Positions 25,983 to 33,770 of a stretch of DNA of 64,000 bases are shown here, piece by piece. The DNA comes from 34-65-8 sp046294735 (lineage in GTDB: Bacteria > Pseudomonadota > Alphaproteobacteria > Sphingomonadales > Sphingomonadaceae): positions 186,001 to 250,000 of the forward strand of contig JBKBKB010000003.1 in NCBI GenBank assembly GCA_046294735.1. Reading direction: 5' to 3'. The translations under genes and the position numbers were made by a program. Numbering within the stretch: the stretch's first letter is position 1; each line of letters begins with the position of its first letter. The notes beneath the pieces are model-generated. The model saw only the letters and a list, made by a program, of their open reading frames with translations, was not told the DNA's origin and searched no databases.

Positions 25983-26842
25983 AGCGCGGTGAAATCCAGC
26001 CCGATATCGGCGGCGGGCGCACTCTGGGTCAGGCGGCCAACGGAAACGAAGTTCACCCCCGTCGCCGCCTTGGCCCTGATGGTCTGGAGGTTGATCCCGC
26101 CGCTGGCCTCGGTCGGAACCCGCCCGCCCACCAGCGAAACGGCGGCGCGCAGCGTTTCGGGCTCCATATTGTCGAGCAACAGGCGGGTCGCGCCAGCCGC
26201 CAGCGCCGGTTCGATCTGGTCGAGCCGGTCGACCTCGCAGATGATTTCGTTGACCCCGGCCTCGACCGCGTGGCGCACCGCTTCGCCAACCGAGCCTGCC
26301 ACCAGCACATGGTTGTCCTTGATCATCGCCGCATCCCACAGGCCCATACGGTGATTGCTGCCACCGCCCATGCGGACCGCGTATTTTTCCAGATGGCGCA
26401 GGCCGGGGATGGTCTTGCGCGTGTCGAGCAGGGTGCAGGCGGGATTGTCCATCGCGCGCACATATTCGCGGGTCAGGGTGGCGATGCCGGAGAGGTGCTG
26501 GACGGTGTTGAGCGCGCTGCGCTCGGCCGTCAGCATGGCGCGGGCATTGCCTTCCAGCCGCATCAGGTCCGTGCCCGGCGGCACCTCCTCGCCCTCTCCG
26601 ACCAGCAGCGCGATTGTCATCTCGGGATCCAGCGCGCGGAAGAACGCCTCGGCAATCGGCAACCCGGCGACGACGATCGGATCGCGGCTGTCCATCACCC
26701 CGGAGAAGCGCGCGTTGGCCGGGATCACACTTTCCGAGGTGACATCGCGGCCGCCATCGGGGAGGCCCTCGCCCAGGTCTTCGGCAAGGGTTTCGCGCAC
26801 GAAGCGGTCAAGATCAAAGCCCGGAATTGAAAAATTTGTCAT
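25979..26842 (-). CDS. nadC: Nicotinate-nucleotide pyrophosphorylase (carboxylating)
   Basis: The 287-residue protein has NadC signatures: EDLGEGLPDGGRDVTSE, ERSALNTVQHLSGIAT, LDTRKTIPGLRHLEKYAV, GGGSNHRMGLWDAAMIKDNH, EVDRLDQIEPAL and TEASGGINLQTI. It converts quinolinate and PRPP to nicotinate mononucleotide. nadA and nadB are not adjacent. It heads an overlapping three-gene unit with the small membrane protein and RNase T2. Confidence 0.97.
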   Translation of the reverse strand: MTNFSIPGFDLDRFVRETLAEDLGEGLPDGGRDVTSESVIPANARFSGVMDSRDPIVVAGLPIAEAFFRALDPEMTIALLVGEGEEVPPGTDLMRLEGNARAMLTAERSALNTVQHLSGIATLTREYVRAMDNPACTLLDTRKTIPGLRHLEKYAVRMGGGSNHRMGLWDAAMIKDNHVLVAGSVGEAVRHAVEAGVNEIICEVDRLDQIEPALAAGATRLLLDNMEPETLRAAVSLVGGRVPTEASGGINLQTIRAKAATGVNFVSVGRLTQSAPAADIGLDFTAL

Positions 26843-26870
26843 GCCCCATCCTAGCCGTTCGTGTCGAGCT

Positions 26871-26903
26871 AAGTCGAGATACGTCGCGCGGGTATCTCGA
26901 CTT
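26871..26903. repeat. Palindromic REP-like hairpin upstream of nadC
   Basis: AAGTCGAGATA (26871-26881) and TATCTCGACTT (26893-26903) are perfect inverted repeats of 11 bases around an 11-base GC-rich loop. The flanks continue the theme (TCGAGCT before, CGGGCTGCG after). The core resembles the GTCGAG-type intergenic repeats I recall from sphingomonad genomes. It lies between the LytTR gene end and the nadC start, both on the minus strand, so it may also act as a processing or termination hairpin. Confidence 0.55.
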
Positions 26904-26955
26904 CGGGCTGCGCTCTGCGCTCGTTACGAATGGAGGGGAGGCCCCCCGGGGAACA

Positions 26956-27756
26956 TCAGTGGACGAAGCGCGCCACCACATCGCGGTAAGAGCGCGACAC
27001 CTTTACCTCTGCCCCGGACTCCAGCACCAGGAAACACTCGCCATTGGTGTGCGGACGGACCTGCCGAACCTGATCAAGGTTGACGATGGTTGACCGGTGC
27101 ACGCGCTGGAATTTGCGCGGATCGAGTCGACGTTCCAGATCCTTCATCGTCTCGCGCAGGATCAGGGAATTGTCGCCGGTGTAGATGCACATGTAATCGC
27201 CGGCGGCCTCGATATGCTCGATCGAATCGACTTCGACCCGGAATATCTGGCCGCGGTCCTTGATGTTGATCAGCTTTTCGAACCGGTCGCCGGTTTCGCC
27301 CGTTTCGTTCTCGACGAATTCCTCGGCCGCTTCCGGTGCGACTTCGCTGAGCACGTTCATCAGTTTTTCGGCTTCTTCCGCGCTGCGCTTTTCCGCCAGC
27401 CTCTGGCGCACGCGCTCGATCGTGTCGGCCAGCTTCACCTCATCGACCGGTTTCATCAGGTAATTGACCGCGTTGGCCTCGAACGCACGGATCGCGTGTT
27501 CTTCGAACGCGGTGACAAACACGAACAATGGCGGTTCAAGCTCCATCACCCCCTTGACCACCGAAAAGCCGTCGAAACCTGGCATCTGGATGTCGAGAAA
27601 TACCAGATCAGGCTTTTCGGTCTTGATCGCGCGGATAGCCTCACGTCCGTTGGCGCAAGTGGCGATGATCTCGACGTCCTCGAACGGTGCCAGACGGAGC
27701 TGCAGGCCCTGAATGGCGAGCTTTTCGTCGTCGACGAGGATGGTGCGGATGGTCAT
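26956..27756 (-). CDS. LytTR-family response regulator
   Basis: The 266-residue protein has an N-terminal receiver with acidic pair Asp9/Asp10, phosphoacceptor Asp55 in LVFLDIQMPG, and Lys102 in YLMKPVDE. An acidic linker (about residues 118-160) leads to a C-terminal LytTR DNA-binding domain (VDSIEHIEAAGDYMCIYTG, FQRVHRSTIVNLDQV). It is coupled by ATGA overlap with the sensor kinase upstream. AgrA/LytR-type regulators bind direct repeats; the target genes cannot be named here. Confidence 0.93.
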   Translation of the reverse strand: MTIRTILVDDEKLAIQGLQLRLAPFEDVEIIATCANGREAIRAIKTEKPDLVFLDIQMPGFDGFSVVKGVMELEPPLFVFVTAFEEHAIRAFEANAVNYLMKPVDEVKLADTIERVRQRLAEKRSAEEAEKLMNVLSEVAPEAAEEFVENETGETGDRFEKLINIKDRGQIFRVEVDSIEHIEAAGDYMCIYTGDNSLILRETMKDLERRLDPRKFQRVHRSTIVNLDQVRQVRPHTNGECFLVLESGAEVKVSRSYRDVVARFVH

Positions 27757-28952
27757 GTCAGGGTTCCTGGGGAGAAGGAGGAGGCAGGCAGGGCCGGGCT
27801 GGCGAGCGTGGCGACAGGCGGCGTAGGCGTATCCGAAGCCGATGACGTGCCTGCCAGCTCATATGGGATCTCGATAACGACAGTAAAACCGCCTTCTGGC
27901 GGGGTGCGTATCTCGAAGCGATGGCTGTCGCCGTAAGCTTGCGCCAGGCGGTTGCGGATATTCGGCAGGCCGACCCCGGTCGAGACCGTGCGCTTGCCGG
28001 TCACCGCGTCAGGCAGCGGACGACGTCCGGGCCCTTGTGCCCCCGGCCCGGTGTCCGACACCATCACCCGCAGCCGGTTGCCGAGCACTTTGGCGGTCAC
28101 GGTAATCCGCGCACCTTCTTCCTGCGGGGTAACGGCATACTTGATCGCATTCTCGACCAAAGGTTGCAGCAGCATCGCGGGCAGCAGTGCCTGTTCGGCG
28201 GCCGGTTCGATCTCGAACCGCGTGCGCAGTCGCTCCTCGAACCGCATCCGCTCGATATCGAGGTAGAGTTGCAGCGTTTCCACCTCTTCCGCCAGCGGGA
28301 TCGTGCCGGTCAGTTCGGTCAGCAGCGTATGCCGCAGGAAGCCTGACAGGCGGGTCAGCATGGCATTGGCCGGTTCGGTCTGCTTGAGCAGTACCAGCGT
28401 GCTGATCGAATTCAGCGTGTTGAACAGGAAGTGCGGGTTAAGCTGATAGCGCAGCATGGCCAGCTGCGCGCTGGTGGCCTGGGCTTCCAGTCGCTCCAGC
28501 CGGTCAGCTTGCTCTTCCACCTGGAGAAAGAAATTGATCGCATAATAGAGCGCCGACCATGCGCCAAGCAGCGACAGGTTGAGGAAGAATATTCCAATGA
28601 ACAGCTGGGCAAAACCCGTATCGGTGTCGCTCCGGTAAAGCCCCAGCACCCAGCTGTCGATGAAGGCATGGAGGCTAACCGCGACCAGCAACACGGCTGC
28701 GGTCGCACCCCAGGTCACCACCGGGCGGCGATTGATCAGCAGGCGATAAACCGGCGACAGCAGCAGGCTGAGCGAAAAGCCCGTGATGGTGAAGACCAGA
28801 ATGATGGCGAGGAAACTGAGTTCCTGCCCGTTGGCAAAGGCAGACATCGCGCGCAGCAGCAGCACCCCGCCCCAGCCCGCAAACTGGAGGGTCCAGAACG
28901 CTCGGTTCTTGTCAGCGAAGAACGGCGTGGGCTGAAACGGCATCAGGGCCAT
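27753..28952 (-). CDS. LytS/YehU-type sensor histidine kinase
   Basis: ATG at 28952 gives 399 residues; a TTG lies two codons upstream and another ATG three codons downstream. Residues to about 150 form roughly four to five membrane helices (FAGWGGVLLLRAMSAF, LAIILVFTITGFSLSLLL, AAVLLVAVSLHAFI). The His_kinase domain follows, with LRYQLNPHFLFNTLNSI (phosphorylated His in NPHFLFN), and then a GHKL ATPase with ENAIKYA, VSDTGPG and GVGLPNIRNRLAQAYG. It is the cognate partner of the LytTR regulator. The signal is unknown. Confidence 0.92.
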   Translation of the reverse strand: MALMPFQPTPFFADKNRAFWTLQFAGWGGVLLLRAMSAFANGQELSFLAIILVFTITGFSLSLLLSPVYRLLINRRPVVTWGATAAVLLVAVSLHAFIDSWVLGLYRSDTDTGFAQLFIGIFFLNLSLLGAWSALYYAINFFLQVEEQADRLERLEAQATSAQLAMLRYQLNPHFLFNTLNSISTLVLLKQTEPANAMLTRLSGFLRHTLLTELTGTIPLAEEVETLQLYLDIERMRFEERLRTRFEIEPAAEQALLPAMLLQPLVENAIKYAVTPQEEGARITVTAKVLGNRLRVMVSDTGPGAQGPGRRPLPDAVTGKRTVSTGVGLPNIRNRLAQAYGDSHRFEIRTPPEGGFTVVIEIPYELAGTSSASDTPTPPVATLASPALPASSFSPGTLT

Positions 28953-29046
28953 GGGCAACGGCTCTAGCGCATTTCGCAGCCCCGCGTCAGATGTGTTTTG
29001 CGCTGCCCGCCGCGTGCGCTACACTTGCCGCCGGAGGAGAGAGACA

Positions 29047-29661
29047 ATGGCTGATACGGTGGAGCACGATGTTCACGAGCGGGCGAAGTTTCGCCAGATG
29101 AAGGAAGGGACGGCCGAAGACTGGGCGATCATCGGCGGCCATTTCCGCGCTTTCGCGGGCGGTGTGGCTGACCGGGTGCTCGATCACCTGCGCCTCCTTG
29201 ACGGCGATTTCGGCGGTTTCCCGATCGACCGGCTGCAGCATTCGCTGCAAACCGCCACCCGCGCGCACCGTGACGGGCGGGACGAGCAATACGTTGTCAT
29301 GGCCTTGCTGCACGACATCGGCGACACGCTGGGCAGCTACAACCACCCCGATGTGGCCGCCGCGATCATCAAGCCGTTCGTGCGTGAGGAACTGCACTGG
29401 ATCTGCCAGAACCACGGCCATTTCCAGGGCTATTACTACTTCCATTATCTCGGCATGGACCAGCACTCGCGCGAGAAGTTCCGCGATCACGAGCATTTCG
29501 AAGCCTGTGCAGAGTTCTGCGAGAAGTACGATCAGGCGGCATTCGACCCGGATTATCAGAGCGAACCGCTTGTGTTCTTCGAGCCGATGGTGCGCCGGGT
29601 CATGGCCCGGCCCTTACGGACGTTGTACCAGTTGGACGAACCGGCTGAAGCGGCCGAGTAG
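29047..29661 (+). CDS. HD-domain protein, possibly PhnZ-like mixed-valent diiron oxygenase relative
   Basis: The ATG at 29047 has GGAGGAGAGAG just upstream; the frame before it is not coding. The 204-residue protein has His65 in RLQHSLQTATRA, His89-Asp90 in ALLHDIGDTLG, His residues at 100 and 117-125, and Asp162 in EKYDQAAFDPDY. Length, spacing and the KYDQ...DPDY end resemble PhnZ and its relatives rather than a nucleotide phosphohydrolase. No phosphonate genes are near. The oxygenase assignment is an inference; an ordinary HD hydrolase is the alternative. Confidence 0.7.
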   Translation: MADTVEHDVHERAKFRQMKEGTAEDWAIIGGHFRAFAGGVADRVLDHLRLLDGDFGGFPIDRLQHSLQTATRAHRDGRDEQYVVMALLHDIGDTLGSYNHPDVAAAIIKPFVREELHWICQNHGHFQGYYYFHYLGMDQHSREKFRDHEHFEACAEFCEKYDQAAFDPDYQSEPLVFFEPMVRRVMARPLRTLYQLDEPAEAAE

Positions 29662-29664
29662 GCT

Positions 29665-30642
29665 TTATTCGCCGGTGTCGCGACGGAAATAGCGGCTCCA
29701 GTCGGCTTTGTCGGCATTTGCCCGCGCGCGCTCAACCTGCGGCAGCTCGGCAGCCATCATGTCTGCGCGCTCGTCCCATCCGGCATGGGTGCGCTTGCGA
29801 AACAGGCCGCCGCCATGCTCGGGGCCCCAGCGGCGCATGAGTCGCACCGCGGCGGCGGGATCGTAACCGGCGTTGGCGAGGAGCCACGGGGCCAGACGGT
29901 CTGCCTCGTGTTCCGTCCGGCGGATATTGCTGCGGCTGCGACCATGCCGGTCAAGCCATGCGCGATGGCCGAGCAGATTGTGCGCCAGTTCGTGTGCCAC
30001 GGCTGCGGCAAACTCCTCTTCCGGCCAGTCGAACCCCGGGAACCGGTCCCCGAACAGCACCCGCTCGCCATCGGCAGCGGCGCGATCGCCGATCCCGGTC
30101 ACTTCGAACCGGCTGGCGCAGGCTGGCACCGATCCGATCCGGGCAAAGGCAAAAGCGCCGTCCGGCTCTTGCCACGCCACTTCGACTTCGCGATCGCGCT
30201 GGAGTGCCTGTTCCAGCGCAGCAGTGATTGCCATCAACCGCTTCCAGGCCGGCTGAGCCGGCGGAAAGTCCGCCGCCAGCTCGCGGTTGTTCAGCCTCGT
30301 CAGCGAGGCTCCGACTGGCAGCTGCCGGTGGGCGGCAGGCGAGCCGGTGGCGACCGCCTGCACCGCGATGTCGCCTTGCAGGCCGAACGCCGCGCGCGCA
30401 GCGGCAGGATCGGGATAAGTTGTGGTGTCGAGCAGAAGCGCCCCGATCGCCGGAATGGTGCGGGCGCAGAACGGCGCATTGCCGGTTGTCAGTCGCCAGC
30501 CGGCCCGGAACAGCATCTGATCTCGCTGCTGGAGCGCCAGATAAGCGGCGGCGGGGCCAGTCGTGGCTGCTGATGCAGTGGCCTGCGCCGATGCCCCTGC
30601 GGCGAGCATAGCGCCCGCGATTACCGCGAGCCACGAACGCAT
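29665..30642 (-). CDS. M48-family metalloprotease, secreted
   Basis: I use ATG at 30642, one base after the stop of the DsbA-like gene; the longer open frame upstream lies antisense to nothing and is a shadow of that gene. The 325-residue product has a signal peptide (MRSWLAVIAGAMLAAGASAQ) and the zinc motif HELAHNLLGH (HExxH). EHEADRLAPWLL supplies the third ligand Glu. The segment before the catalytic motif resembles no domain I know. It probably acts on envelope proteins, with the DsbA-like protein and the BepA-like protease in the same transcript. Confidence 0.87.
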   Translation of the reverse strand: MRSWLAVIAGAMLAAGASAQATASAATTGPAAAYLALQQRDQMLFRAGWRLTTGNAPFCARTIPAIGALLLDTTTYPDPAAARAAFGLQGDIAVQAVATGSPAAHRQLPVGASLTRLNNRELAADFPPAQPAWKRLMAITAALEQALQRDREVEVAWQEPDGAFAFARIGSVPACASRFEVTGIGDRAAADGERVLFGDRFPGFDWPEEEFAAAVAHELAHNLLGHRAWLDRHGRSRSNIRRTEHEADRLAPWLLANAGYDPAAAVRLMRRWGPEHGGGLFRKRTHAGWDERADMMAAELPQVERARANADKADWSRYFRRDTGE

Positions 30643-30643
30643 C

Positions 30644-31348
30644 TCAGGTGCCGGCCTGGCCGACTGCCGCGTCGATCGCCCGTTGCAGCGATTCGGGGCC
30701 AACCGCGCCGACCAGAGTCTGTCCACCGACCACCCAGCTCGGTGTGCCGGTAAAGCCAAGCTGCTGGGCCAAACCGCGGTTCTGTGCGATTTCGACATCG
30801 ACCTCCGGCGAGACGGCATAGGCCCGGGCGGCGGCCAGATCGAGCCCGGCAGAAAGGGCGGCAGCCTCCACCCGCGCCGGGTTAGGGGGGCCCTGGATGA
30901 ACATGGCATTGTGGAACGCGGCAAACTTGCCTTGCCTGGCCGCCGCCAGCGCCATCCGGGCGGCTTCGTCGCTGCCCTCGAAAATCGGCCATTCGCGGAT
31001 GACCACCCTGAGCTGCGGGTTGGCAGCGATCAGCTGCTCGACATGTGGCAGGCTGGCGCGGCAATATGTACAGCCATAATCGGTGAATTCGACCAGCGTC
31101 ACCGTACCCTGCGGATTGCCCAGAACTGCGCCGGGGAAGGCGCGGGTGACATCGTCGCCAATATCGGCAAGACGCTTGGCCGATTGCTGCTGTTCAAAGG
31201 CTTCGGCCATTTCCGGCAAGATGTCCGGGTTGGCCACAAGGTACTGCCGTACTTGCGCGTCTCCAAGGCCGCTAAGCGACCAGAATGCCGCGCCGCCGAA
31301 GCCAGACACAAGCGCGACCAGCGCGGCGAAAAACAGGGTACGTGTCAT
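30644..31348 (-). CDS. DsbA-family thiol:disulfide oxidoreductase
   Basis: The 234-residue protein has an N-terminal signal anchor (LFFAALVALVSGFGGAAFW), a thioredoxin-like domain with redox motif CTYC in FTDYGCTYCRASL, and the cis-proline loop GTPSW. An N-terminal helical extension (residues about 30-75) is typical of Com1/ScsC-like proteins, some of which are isomerases. It lies 9 bases after the BepA-like protease stop and just before the M48 protease, suggesting a periplasmic protein-quality operon. Confidence 0.9.
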   Translation of the reverse strand: MTRTLFFAALVALVSGFGGAAFWSLSGLGDAQVRQYLVANPDILPEMAEAFEQQQSAKRLADIGDDVTRAFPGAVLGNPQGTVTLVEFTDYGCTYCRASLPHVEQLIAANPQLRVVIREWPIFEGSDEAARMALAAARQGKFAAFHNAMFIQGPPNPARVEAAALSAGLDLAAARAYAVSPEVDVEIAQNRGLAQQLGFTGTPSWVVGGQTLVGAVGPESLQRAIDAAVGQAGT

Positions 31349-31357
31349 GCCCCGGGG

Positions 31358-32725
31358 CTAGCGCCGGTCACGCTGCTGTTCAAGCGCTGCCCGGGCCTGC
31401 AGCGAAATGTCCTGCGCCCGGATCCAGTCAGGCGTCCCCTCGGGAAGCCCTGCCTCGGCCGCCTGGGCGCTGCGCAGGGCGAGGGTGTATTGGCGGCTCA
31501 TCACCTGCTGCTCTGCCGTGGCCAGCCTGGCGCGCGGCATATCACCGCGGGCGGCGAACACCACGCCCAGCTGATACCAGGCAAAGGGGTTGTAGCGATC
31601 GCGGGCAACCGCCGCACGCAGCACTTGCTCAGCCTCCGGATGGTGGCTGGCATCCTCGGTTGCCAGCAGTGCGTGTCCGAACATCGACGCGATCAGCGGC
31701 TGGTGCGAGGATAGCTCGGTCGCGCGGCGCAAGGGATCGATCGCCTGCGCAGGGCGGCCCGATTCCAGCAGAACCTGGCCCTTGAGTTCGAGGAAGTAGG
31801 GATCATCCGGATTGGTCGCCAGCAGGGCATCGACTTCGACCAGCGCCTTGTCCATCAGCGCTTCCTTGTGCCAGGCGTAGGCCCGGGCGTAGCGGGCGGG
31901 CACGTCGGTGCGATGCTCGGGAAAGGCCTGGAGAACGCGGCGCGGCTCAGCCTGATAGCCATAGAGCTTGGCCTTGATCCGCTCGAACCGGGCCTGCAGG
32001 TCCGGATCGTCCGGTTCATTCCAAGCCGGGTCTTTCTCATAGACCTCGCGCAGGGTCGATAACCGGTCACCGGTCAGCGGGTGCGTGCGGACGAAGGCCT
32101 GTTCGTCGTCCTGGCTGACGCCATAACGGAATTCCTGATTCTGCAGTTTTTTGAAGAACGCCAGCGAACCACGGCCTGAGATGCCAGCGCGAGACAGGTA
32201 TTCCGCCCCCGCCGCATCGGCGGACGATTCCTGCACCCGGGTAAAGGCAAGAAACTTGCCCATGGCCGCGCGCTGTCCGGCCATGATCGCTCCGATCGCT
32301 GCGTCGCCCGCGCCGGCCAGTGCTGCGCCCACCCCGATCAGCAGCGACAGGATCGAAATTCCGGTGGCGCCCCGCGCCCCTTCTTCGAACCGGATGATAT
32401 GACCACCGGTGATATGCCCCAGTTCGTGGGCAATCACGCCCTGAACCTCGTTGGCGGTGTCCGCTGCCTCGATCAGCCCGGTGTGGATGTAGATCGCCTG
32501 CCCGCCTGCCACGAAGGCGTTGATCGAACGATCGTTGATCAGGATAATATCGACATTGCCCGGCGCGAGTCCGGCGGCCTCGACCAGTGGCGCGGCCATG
32601 TCCTGCAGCAGGACCTCGGTCTCCGCATCGCGCAGGATCGACTGGGCATGGGCTGGGGTTGTAACCAGCGACAGGGTTACAAGAATGGCCAGGCAGCGGG
32701 CGAACAGGAGGGCGGGAAGGCGCAT
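31358..32725 (-). CDS. BepA-like M48 metalloprotease with TPR repeats
   Basis: The 455-residue protein has a signal peptide ending near PAHAQS and the zinc site GVIAHELGHITGGH (HExxH). ESSADAAGAEYLSRAG carries the third ligand, and a C-terminal half from about residue 290 holds tetratricopeptide repeats (ARYARAYAWHKEALMDKALVEV region, YFLELKGQVLLESGRPAQAI, NPFAWYQLGVVFAARGD). This is the layout of BepA/YfgC, which degrades stalled LptD and BAM substrates in Escherichia coli. Its operon partner is a DsbA-like protein, which fits a role in disulfide-dependent outer membrane assembly. Confidence 0.92.
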   Translation of the reverse strand: MRLPALLFARCLAILVTLSLVTTPAHAQSILRDAETEVLLQDMAAPLVEAAGLAPGNVDIILINDRSINAFVAGGQAIYIHTGLIEAADTANEVQGVIAHELGHITGGHIIRFEEGARGATGISILSLLIGVGAALAGAGDAAIGAIMAGQRAAMGKFLAFTRVQESSADAAGAEYLSRAGISGRGSLAFFKKLQNQEFRYGVSQDDEQAFVRTHPLTGDRLSTLREVYEKDPAWNEPDDPDLQARFERIKAKLYGYQAEPRRVLQAFPEHRTDVPARYARAYAWHKEALMDKALVEVDALLATNPDDPYFLELKGQVLLESGRPAQAIDPLRRATELSSHQPLIASMFGHALLATEDASHHPEAEQVLRAAVARDRYNPFAWYQLGVVFAARGDMPRARLATAEQQVMSRQYTLALRSAQAAEAGLPEGTPDWIRAQDISLQARAALEQQRDRR

Positions 32726-32734
32726 GGTGGCAGG

Positions 32735-33685
32735 CTAGCGCATTTCTGCCTGAACCGGAACTGAAGTCCGCTGCAGGCTGTCGAGGAAATCGAGGACCGC
32801 ATCCCGGACCCGCGAGTCTCTGGCAAAGGGCCGGGCCAGCTTCAGCAGGGGCCCCGCATGATCGACCTGTGGCAGGATCACCAGCTCAGCCCGCGCTCCG
32901 GTTTCCACCAGGGCCTCGGCCAGCACCCGGCTGTTGCGGGGTTTAACCGTGGTATCGGCATCTCCGGTCAGGAGCAGCATGGGCGGGGCGTCTCGTCGGG
33001 CGAAGGTAATGGGCTGGGTCACTGCCGGATCGGGCTCATGACCAAAGGCATTGCGCGCCGAATCGGACGTAAAAGGGTGAAAGTCATAGGGGCCAGCAAG
33101 GCCCACAACGCCCTTGACGAAGTCGTCCGGCAAGCCCTGCTGGCCCAGCCATTGCCGCTCCAGCCCCAGCATGACGGCGGTATGCGCGCCGGCGGAATGG
33201 CCCATCAGAATGACCTGGTCGGGATCGCCGCCGAAGCGTGCGATCTCGGCTCTGGTCCAGGCGGCCGCGGCAGCGCCGTCCTCCAGCATTCGGGGATAGA
33301 TTCCGTCAGGCACCAGGCGGTATCCCGGCAGGACCACAACATAGCCCGCCCGGGCAAAGGTACGGCCGACAAACCGGTAGTCCTGTGGCCGCCCCGAATG
33401 CCAGCCGCCGCCATGGAAGAACACGATTACCGGATGGGGGCCGGGCGATGTGGGTGCAAGAACGTCGAGCCTCTGCGCGGGATGGTTGCCGAAAGGGACG
33501 CCGCTGGCGGCGACAGCCGTTCCGGCGGTGCTGCCAATCGCCCGATCGGCCCATTCGAGCAGTCCAACAGCTCCGGTGGCATGGGCAAAGCGCCAACCGC
33601 CATAGAGGGCAGCGCCCAGCAGCAGCACTCCGGTGGCGGTCCAGCCGATCCAGCCCATACGCCGCGTGCTCCTGCTCAGTGTCAT
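32735..33685 (-). CDS. Alpha/beta hydrolase (hormone-sensitive lipase-like esterase)
   Basis: The 316-residue protein begins with a single membrane helix (WIGWTATGVLLLGAALYGGW). The hydrolase core has the oxyanion motif FFHGGGWHSG, nucleophile elbow GHSAGAH, a late Asp in LTGDADTTV and His in LPQVDHAGPL. This is the BD-FAE/HSL-type carboxylesterase order, so it is probably a membrane-anchored esterase facing the periplasm. It lies 9 bases upstream of the BepA-like gene and may start this operon. Confidence 0.88.
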   Translation of the reverse strand: MTLSRSTRRMGWIGWTATGVLLLGAALYGGWRFAHATGAVGLLEWADRAIGSTAGTAVAASGVPFGNHPAQRLDVLAPTSPGPHPVIVFFHGGGWHSGRPQDYRFVGRTFARAGYVVVLPGYRLVPDGIYPRMLEDGAAAAAWTRAEIARFGGDPDQVILMGHSAGAHTAVMLGLERQWLGQQGLPDDFVKGVVGLAGPYDFHPFTSDSARNAFGHEPDPAVTQPITFARRDAPPMLLLTGDADTTVKPRNSRVLAEALVETGARAELVILPQVDHAGPLLKLARPFARDSRVRDAVLDFLDSLQRTSVPVQAEMR

Positions 33686-33712
33686 CGTGGCGCAGGTCTA
33701 GCGGGCAAGCGC

Positions 33713-33746
33713 ACGGGGTGCCACGCCTTTCGGCCCGGCACCCCGT
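33713..33746. terminator. Hairpin between PAS gene and esterase gene
   Basis: ACGGGGTGCC (33713-33722) and GGCACCCCGT (33737-33746) form a perfect 10-bp stem with a 14-base loop, 25 bases beyond the stop of the PAS protein gene in its direction of transcription. There is no clear U-tract, so it may need Rho or act as a processing hairpin. Confidence 0.4.
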
Positions 33747-33770
33747 CCATGGGCTGAAAAGCGTTGGCGC

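Noticed and set aside
26000..26339. Long N-terminal extension of the small membrane protein inside nadC
   Set aside because: The sequence is Arg/Gly-rich shadow coding; the GTG at 25982 overlapping the nadC stop explains the start.
30643..30924. Extended N-terminus of the M48 protease running into the DsbA-like gene
   Set aside because: The extension is a shadow of the DsbA-like coding region on the same strand in another frame; a signal peptide starts exactly at ATG 30642.
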